A DNA stretch of 64,000 bases, from assembly GCF_964204645.1 (NCBI RefSeq), contig NC_134035.1:12009951-12073950 (forward strand), written 5' to 3'. The position numbers and the translations under genes were made by a program. Under the pieces are notes generated by a model. It did no database searches, was not told the origin of the DNA, and saw only the letters and a program-made list of their open reading frames with translations. The DNA comes from Tubulanus polymorphus (lineage: Eukaryota > Nemertea > Palaeonemertea > Tubulaniformes > Tubulanidae). Positions 57,374 to 64,000 of the stretch are shown here, in pieces (within the stretch, counting starts at the first letter, position 1; each line of letters opens with the position of its first letter).

Positions 57374-60300
57374 ATGGTCGACGTGCAGGTAGTGGTTGTT
57401 TTCTTTTAGTAGTTTTTCGTTTTTCGGTTTTATCTGTTTAGACATTGTTTTTTTTTCAATTGAAACTCATTAATTCTAATTCAACTATGGTTATCTCTCG
57501 ACCTGTCGCTATCTACCTATCGATTGTTTTTGATAAGAAGAACTGTCACTGTCAGTGTCAGTCCCGTCCGTCCAGTCCAGTCCAGTCTTGGTACTGACAA
57601 TAATGACAGTTGTGTTGGTTTTGTGACAGTCGTCAGTGACAGCACACAGGGCCTGACACAAAGATTTTGTTTACCCCACCATCCTTATCCTAGGTCCTAA
57701 TTAAAAAAAAACATATTTAGTCCATGTTTTAACCCGACCAGCCCTATGAACCGAGACGAACCGAGATGAAATGAAATATAGCATATTTATTTATTCCTTA
57801 TTTATTCCCCATTTAGAAAATACAGTTCTTTTTTAACTTTAAAAAAACTTTTAGCCTTTTTTAAAAAAGGATGTTCACCACTTTTTTTTTAATTTGGCCT
57901 TAGGGCCTATATAGTTAACTCTATTTTTTGTACTATTTTTTTCTTACAGGCTCAGTGTTTTTATGACTTTGAAGGCAATGCGCCGGACGGTGAACTCACT
58001 ATTTACAGCGGAGAAATTCTCACCATCGTCAATCAGGTAATTTGAGTGAATTTCATCGACCAGGTTTTAGTGTCGGGCGCGGTGACCCCCTAAATCGATT
58101 TGAGACCGAAGCCTTTTTCTGAAACTGGACCGGAAAACTACCACATTCACGATCCGGACCTTTCAATAATCTCGCTTACCCCGGTATGTTTTTTTTTTTC
58201 AGAATATTGGTGATGGTTGGTGGGAAGCCCGGAATGCCTCCGGGCAAACTGGATTAGTTCCTGAGGCATATCTTCAGGTAAGAAAAACGCAAAATTACAT
58301 CTCTAAGCGGGCGATGAATTAGTTTTTTAGGTTGATAAGTATGTTCCGGGAAAAGATATTACCTGGATTATGCGCTTTAAATTCATCGAGAATCAAATGA
58401 AATTGACAGGTTTAAGACGTTGTTTTTTTAAGGTACTCTCAGCGCCGGAGCCGGCAATGGCCCCACCTTCCGCTCCTCTCACCGCAGTTACTAACCATCA
58501 GGAATCTTACAACACGCAGTATCAGCAGCAGCAGCAGCAGCCAGTAGCTGCATCCCAAGAACCGTATGATGATTGGGATGATGACTGGGATGATGATGAA
58601 AGTACTATTCCCGATGTAAGTTTGATATTCTACTCGTCAATTGTTCCTCAATTATTAAGAAATTCTACCCAACAAATTTAAGATACAGTTCCTTATTATT
58701 ATTACAAGCTGAACAGTGTCTGGGTTCAGTTGCACTGGCATGACTTAGGCCTACATAAAGATCAATCTTAACCCATCTTCGATCTATAGCCTGTCTAACA
58801 ACCTCAAACCAGTCATGAGATTTAAGATCATTTTTGGACTTAAGTCACGATTATGCAACCAGGTTCTGGTGATTTCGATGATCGAATCTGAATGTAATTT
58901 TGAATTATTTCGCCGCAGTCCAATGAATTCGATTCAAACAATAGAAACCGTTTCAACGTAAGAATTCGTGTCGTAGTTTTTTTTTCTGCTTCTACTAAGT
59001 TTTTCGAATTTTGTGCAGTGTATTTTAGAATCTGCTTCGTAGTAACGATTGCGTCATTTTTTTTTCGATACTGTTTTCAGTGTTTGCGTGTTGCTCTAAT
59101 CACTGCTTCTCAATTCTGTTGATTCGCGTAGAGACTGGCACTGTTTACTTCACACCATTACCTATTCAAAGTTACACCCGTAGTGAGATGTAAATCTAAT
59201 GAGTAAAAATTCAGTAGTCCTTCGATCCCTGTATCCAGTTCCTCAGCTCTTGAAGTTAGTTTCATTAGTGAATGATTTATTTCAAGATTTGATTCCTAAC
59301 CAAAAATTGATGACTTAGTGTTAAAGTGTTTACTCCAACAGGAGTTGTTAAGTGTTTACCCTTAGAAATAATCATCAGAAAAGATTAGTAGAAAAGATTA
59401 TCATTTGCTTCTTTTTGAAATCGAATGTACATCTTTTTAGTGATGGATTTCTGTTGATTTCGGTTTCAGGATTCGTCCAGCCACACGGGGCACCCAGCCG
59501 GAGATCGTCAGAGTAAATTTGGTGGAACCGTCAGAAAAGGAATCAGCAGCAGGTAAGAAGACTAAGAGATTGTTTGTTTCTTGCTTTTGACAAGTGACTA
59601 TGAATCTACTAAGAACCTCTTTAGTAGAATAGAAATCTGTTTCGTAGTGAAAATTGTATGAATCAGTGTCATTCATTAAGTATGTGGTATGTACTATACA
59701 AAATTTTGCTGATTTTAAACCCGTTCCTATACATGATGTAACGAGTATAACGGAGTCCCCACGACTCCTTCAGTACTTCTAAACAGAAAATGCTAAAAGG
59801 TGCTTGAAACTCCTTTAATTTGAGCTAAATGCCTGAAATTCCTTCAATTTGAGAAATAGGCTATTAGATCTAGACAACTAGTTTAGGTATAGTCATACAG
59901 TAAACTATGCCTTAATTGGGACCCGGATTTTTTGCCCTATTAGACAGTTATTGAGTTAGAAAACGCATTTAGGTAGTGTTAAGGTAAAAGTATGCTTACA
60001 AAACCACCGAAAGAGAAAAACAGTACCGATTTAGGATGAGTCTACTGTATTTGGGATATATGAAAGTTATGCAGACGCTTCCTGGAAATTTGTCTCCTTT
60101 AACACTCCTGATATCCTGGAATGATTGATCTGTTGGGATTGTGTATGAGGTGAAGTGGTCCTGAAGTGTTACCCTCTCCCCACGGATGCCATATATCCAC
60201 ATACAGTAGATTCCTCGTAACTTCCAAAATTGTTCCAATTCAATATTCTTAACTCGATAAGCACAAATCTTAAAAACTATTGCAACAGAATCTGAATTAG

Positions 60301-63231
60301 ATTCCATTGTCTATAACTTGAATCATCGCCTCATATAGGCCTAAGTCTGTACGATCACTGATCCGGATTGATTCAAGTTACGAGGAGTCTACTGTACTTC
60401 ATGAATGGTCGTTCATCCTATCAATGATTAGACTGAGAGAGATTTTAATGTTTCAGCGTTGCCGTAGCACCGGTGCCTAGTACTGGTGCTCTTTCATCGT
60501 CATGGTGGTATGTCATCAGTGATATATAAAGAATACTATTCAATATTCTCTTATTGCATGTGCGGATCGATGTTCATTTTAATCAAGTGAAACATTTCTA
60601 GCTTTTTTCGCGCTTGTTTTTATAGTTCAGGGGTCTGTTTTATGATAATCTGGCATTATCGTGAACCCCAGAGAGGTCAGTTCTATAGACTGGTCTTAAC
60701 TTCAACTCGAGGCTCGAAAATTAGCCCCCAGGTTATTGGTAATACCAATCTATTAAACCCGCGTTTTGACTTATTTCATAGACCGGGTATCAATGGTGTA
60801 AATCCTCGACGTGGGTGACAACCATCAATTAGAAACCATGGCTATAACTCATAAATTTCAGAATGTTCCCGGGGATTATTTCATCCACACATCTATGAAA
60901 CTCAACACTGGGTTTAAGTGGATACCGGTCTATAAAATTGACCCTAGGGTTTTTTCGGCGAGCTCGTGACTTCAAAGATTGTAGCAGTACTTTTCTGTTG
61001 AATTGCATCTCGGCTTCAATCTCTAACTTTGCGCAGTACCGTGGTATATGTTAACTTCGAGCCCGGAGCAGGATATTTGCTCTCATCAGGACAAGTGTTT
61101 TTCCTGTTACTCGTGAATTGCAGGATGTGGTGGTTTTAAAAAAATCAAGGTCTTTGTTGCTCTAACGTGTTCTGATCGACAGTAAATATTGAAACCACCA
61201 GATTTCAACTATATACGACATATATAGGAAATAGGACAATATATTTAACAGGAAAACTGCTGGTTTATTCGATATAGTGGTATGGATGAACCCTGAATTA
61301 ACCCTTTCAGTGCATCTACACCGCAGTGCGGTGTATAAATCAGTGATAGATTTTGCTAGTACACCGCACTGCGGTGTATTGATGTAATTAGTAATTAGTA
61401 ATTATCTCTCTTGAAAAATGGCAGCACCTGTCAAACATAGTGAAATACTAGTAACTAACGATACACCGCGCCGCGGTGTAGACGCACTGTAGTGGTATTC
61501 CCGTTGTTCAACACACTAGGGTGGAATTTTAGAAGCACTCTCCAGCACTATAGGGTATTAATTAGTCAGCACTGAAAGGGTTAAGTTGGTCTGTCGGTCA
61601 GACACATGGAATTAAGTCTCAGTGTGATGACGTTTTTTTTCAATATGGAAGACGTGAGATAAGCACTTGTGCACTGGGTTGCATGAAAATCAGATACACT
61701 TTGGGTTCGGGATACGCATTGTGGCTGAATGACTGTAGATAGAGTAGCTCAAAAATGACATCAACGTGACTATAGTGAACTGATATAAATCTCATTGAAG
61801 AATTAAAGAATAGTTTCTCTGATGATGAGGTTTACAAGTAACCCCGAAACTGTTAGAAAATAAACTTTTCTACATATCTACTGTGGGTTTTTATTCACTG
61901 ACATTAACTTAATAGACTCCATTTCACTTAGTTCTGGCTTGTGTCCAATGCCAGCGATGAAATCCTTCATCGATTCCCAAATTTGCTTTATAATTTTAAA
62001 ACAATTCCCAATTCAAATAGTAGAACAGAATCTACTGGTAAAGACTCATTCACAGCACCAGAGATTTGTTGAATTCATATAAGTTATATATTTTTTTCAT
62101 ACGCTTTTCAGGTTTTCTACGTTTGCTAAAAGTGGTGGTGAGGCGTATTTGTTGGGAGAAGCCACTGGAACACCGAACGATTTACAAAAAGTTACAGTGG
62201 TTGTAAGTGAGGATAATCCAGGGTCCAGCTTCATGAAAAAGTTAAACTCGAATTTTTGGTGTAGTTGCTATTGGTTACTTCATGTTTTCAGTGAGGACAA
62301 CAATTCAAACTTAATAAAAGTGATTTCAGCCTAAAGTTTTTCATGACATCGGAACCAGATCAAATAATTTCAAAATTTCATCTGAAAGAATTGATTGTAT
62401 ACCGATCAAACCGGTTGTACATGGAAATATTGAGAAATTGATGTATGTAGTCTCTGTTTTGTAGGACACTCAATACGGCCCGGTGTGGAGACCTAATGAT
62501 AACCCTTACACGTGCATTATAGCTTCACCGAAAAAAGAAAGTAAATTTCATGGCATGAAAAGTTTTATTGCGTATCAGTTAACTCCTTCGGTAAGTGTTA
62601 CATCTTTATAGTGTTGAAGCAAGTAAGGAATCTGTGTTGATAAAATGTGTAGTGAAGCACTGAACACAAAAATGTGAAAGTGTTTGAAAGTTTTCAGTTT
62701 TTGAAAGTGTGCTGATAAGATATCTAATGTCTGGTGTTTGTTGTTCATTATCAATTAAAATGTCTCAGGTGAAGCTCTGAACTCATGTTAAGTGTGGATG
62801 ATCAGAAATTGGAAGAATGATGATAAATCTAATGTTATTATTATCATTATTGTCTTTATTTCCTGTAAATTATAACAAGATGTCTGAGGGGTTTAGGGGT
62901 ACAGGCAGACTGGACCATGGGTTCTTGCTTCATACTGTCACCTGCATATGATTGAAACCTCTATTTTGTCAATTGTTTATTGTAGTTTAGTAATATCCAA
63001 GTGAGTCGACGTTACAAACATTTCGACTGGTTGTATAAAGTGATGATCGAGAAGTTTCCGTGCGTTTCGATTCCTCCGTTGCCCGATAAACAAGTGTCGG
63101 GCCGTTACGAGGAGGATTTCATTTCGGAGCGCATGAAGTTTTTACAGTATTGGATTAATCGTATGTCTCGTCATCCAGTCGTTTCTCAATGCGATGTCCT
63201 TATGCATTTTCTCTCGTGCACCGATGAAAAG
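57374..63231 (+). CDS. Sorting nexin of the SNX9/18/33 family, N-terminal part
   Basis: Exons 57374-57388, 57950-58036, 58203-58277, 58433-58615, 58919-58957, 59470-59552, (optional 60457-60507), 62112-62202, 62465-62590 and 62986-63231 join in phase; the gene continues past the window. Domains: an SH3 at residues 5-59 ([39 protein letters not shown]), then a Gln-rich and acidic Trp linker ([13 protein letters not shown], as in SNX9, where this region binds AP-2 and clathrin). Next come the family signature [16 protein letters not shown] and a PX domain ([29 protein letters not shown]). SNX9 couples dynamin, N-WASP and phosphoinositide-rich membrane during endocytic scission. The BAR domain should follow downstream. 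Confidence 0.92.
58722..58865. mobile_element. GGGGCCAGTTGCA-family MITE copy in SNX intron
   Basis: TTCAGTTGCACTGGCATGACTTAGGCC at the left and TTTTTGGACTTAAGTCACGATTATGCAACC at the right are inverted relative to each other and match the 3.9-4.6 kb family. Confidence 0.65.
59752..60145. mobile_element. Long member of the GGGTCCCTACGACTCC family
   Basis: It begins GGAGTCCCCACGACTCCTTCAG and ends ACTCCTGATATCCTGGAATGATTG. It shares CTTGAAACTCCTT and CAGTACCGATTTAGGATGAGTCTAC with 41310-41617. Intronic. Confidence 0.6.
60457..60507 (+). CDS. SNX cassette exon, 51 nt
   Basis: Acceptor TTAATGTTTCAG, donor GGTG|GTATGT; phase 2 in and out. Skipping it joins AG to G and restores the conserved Arg of [10 protein letters not shown]. 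Including it inserts 17 residues ([16 protein letters not shown]) and replaces that Arg by Trp. Hence it is likely an optional exon. Confidence 0.6.
61302..61580 (+). mobile_element. Intact piggyBac-type MITE, TTAA target duplication
   Basis: 279 bp. The ends CCCTTTCAGTGC and GCACTGAAAGGG form a perfect 12-bp inverted repeat flanked on both sides by TTAA (61298-61301 and 61581-61584), the piggyBac target. The interior has nested palindromes (TACACCGCACTGCGGTGTA). A damaged copy is at 42743-43024. No transposase is encoded in the window. Confidence 0.9.
62465..63231 (+). CDS. SNX PX-domain exons
   Basis: Exons 62465-62590 and 62986-63231 are both in phase 0. The PX phosphoinositide pocket is visible: RRYKHF (Arg-Arg-Tyr), the PPLPDKQ loop and the downstream [11 protein letters not shown] basic/aromatic region. 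The donor after DEK at 63232 (GTTTGT) is weak; reading on gives a stop three codons later. Confidence 0.88.
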
Positions 63232-63244
63232 GTTTGTAGTTAAA

Positions 63245-63545
63245 CCATCTAAAGTTTCCTACCTAGTAAACCTTGTAAAGATCCCACCTAGTCCTAGTAA
63301 ACCCTGTAAAGTTCCTACTTAGTCCTAGTAAACCCTGTAAAGATCCTACCTAGTCCTAGTAAACCCTGTAAAGTTCCTACTTAGTCCTAGTAAACCCTGT
63401 TAAGATCCCACCTAGTCCTAGTTAACCCTGTTAAGTTCCTACTTAGTCCTAGTAAACCCTGTAAAGTTCCAACCTAGTAAACCCTGTAAAGTTTCCTACC
63501 TAGTAAACCCTCTAAAGTTTCTAGCTGGTAAACCCTGAAAAGTTT
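63245..63545 (+). repeat. Tandem repeat of about 35 bp in SNX intron
   Basis: About eight to nine copies of a unit containing CCTAGTAAACCCTGTAAAG and TTCCTACTTAG/TCCCACCTAG. It begins within about 15 bp of the donor of exon 62986-63231. Confidence 0.8.
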
Positions 63546-64000
63546 CCTATTCTTTTCATCCTGGGGTGGATCTAGGGGGTCGTGTTGTAGATCCAAACCC
63601 CTTCCTTCCCATCGAGATTGCCCTTTTCGTCAAGACCAAGTTGATTAAAACCTGCAAATTTGACACTCATCCTCTCGAAATTTGTGTCTTTAAGGAACTA
63701 TTTCTTAAGAGACATGTTAAAACCAAAGGAGGGACTCTTAGCGAGTTGCCTTTGACTCGGCTGCTTCTCTTCCAGACCCCTTACAAGTTTCCTATACCCA
63801 CACCAGTAGTCTTCCAGCCTTCACCGACACGACAATTATATGTCCATCATAGATTTTTTAACATGATGTATGCATTTCTTACACTAAAAAGCATAAGTTT
63901 ATGGAAAATTCATGTTCATTTAAGTACTGGTAATGATTTGATATTTCTCTCTAGTAATATAAAATCACAGCTGTATGTAGATGCATTGAATATCAGTATC

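Overview
This is a eukaryotic, invertebrate-looking nuclear window: intron-rich genes with consensus GT-AG splice sites, low gene density, and abundant short non-autonomous mobile elements and satellites. The protein set (a multi-MAM receptor-like protein, a NHERF-type PDZ adaptor, TYW2, an SRSF3/7-type SR protein, a LOTUS/RRM/Tudor protein and an SNX9-type sorting nexin) suggests a marine lophotrochozoan such as a mollusc, nemertean or brachiopod. I cannot fix the species from sequence alone.

Layout. (1) Minus strand, 9876 to beyond base 1: a secreted or receptor-type protein with a signal-peptide exon and at least five MAM domains, each built from three exons with the same splice phases. 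(2) Plus strand, 12474-22932: a single-PDZ NHERF-like scaffold with an ezrin/radixin/moesin-binding-like C-terminus. It has several phase-1 optional exons and two candidate alternative last exons. Its introns hold an 11-copy tandem array inside a foldback element and a 41-bp palindromic satellite. (3) 22.9-28.6 kb: no convincing genes. (4) Minus strand, 34885-28607: TYW2/TRMT12 (wybutosine synthesis). Its large intron holds a small intronless plus-strand gene for a single-pass membrane protein (33135-33515). (5) Plus strand, 35.4-41.8 kb: an SR splicing factor with RRM, CCHC zinc knuckle and RS tail, plus a candidate truncating terminal exon with its own poly(A) signal and two alternative C-termini. 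(6) Minus strand, 53050-45060: a 13-exon, 631-aa protein with the unusual order LOTUS, RRM, RRM, extended Tudor, very probably a germ-granule factor. (7) 53.1-57.3 kb: repeats and degenerate ORFs. (8) Plus strand, 57374 to beyond the window end: SNX9/18/33-type sorting nexin (SH3, acidic linker, PX; the BAR region lies outside).

The exon models of the MAM, PDZ, SR, Tudor and SNX genes close in phase across every junction. TYW2 needs a weaker donor to stay in frame. The most unusual non-genic signal is a family of four foldback elements (20151-21074, 29711-29965, 30693-30944, 46206-46395). Each is flanked by its own 13-16 bp direct repeat, and one carries an 11-fold 70-bp internal amplification. 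The repeated core resembles a hammerhead ribozyme in outline but has one extra base. The genes appear functionally unrelated to one another apart from general RNA biology (TYW2, SR factor, Tudor protein).
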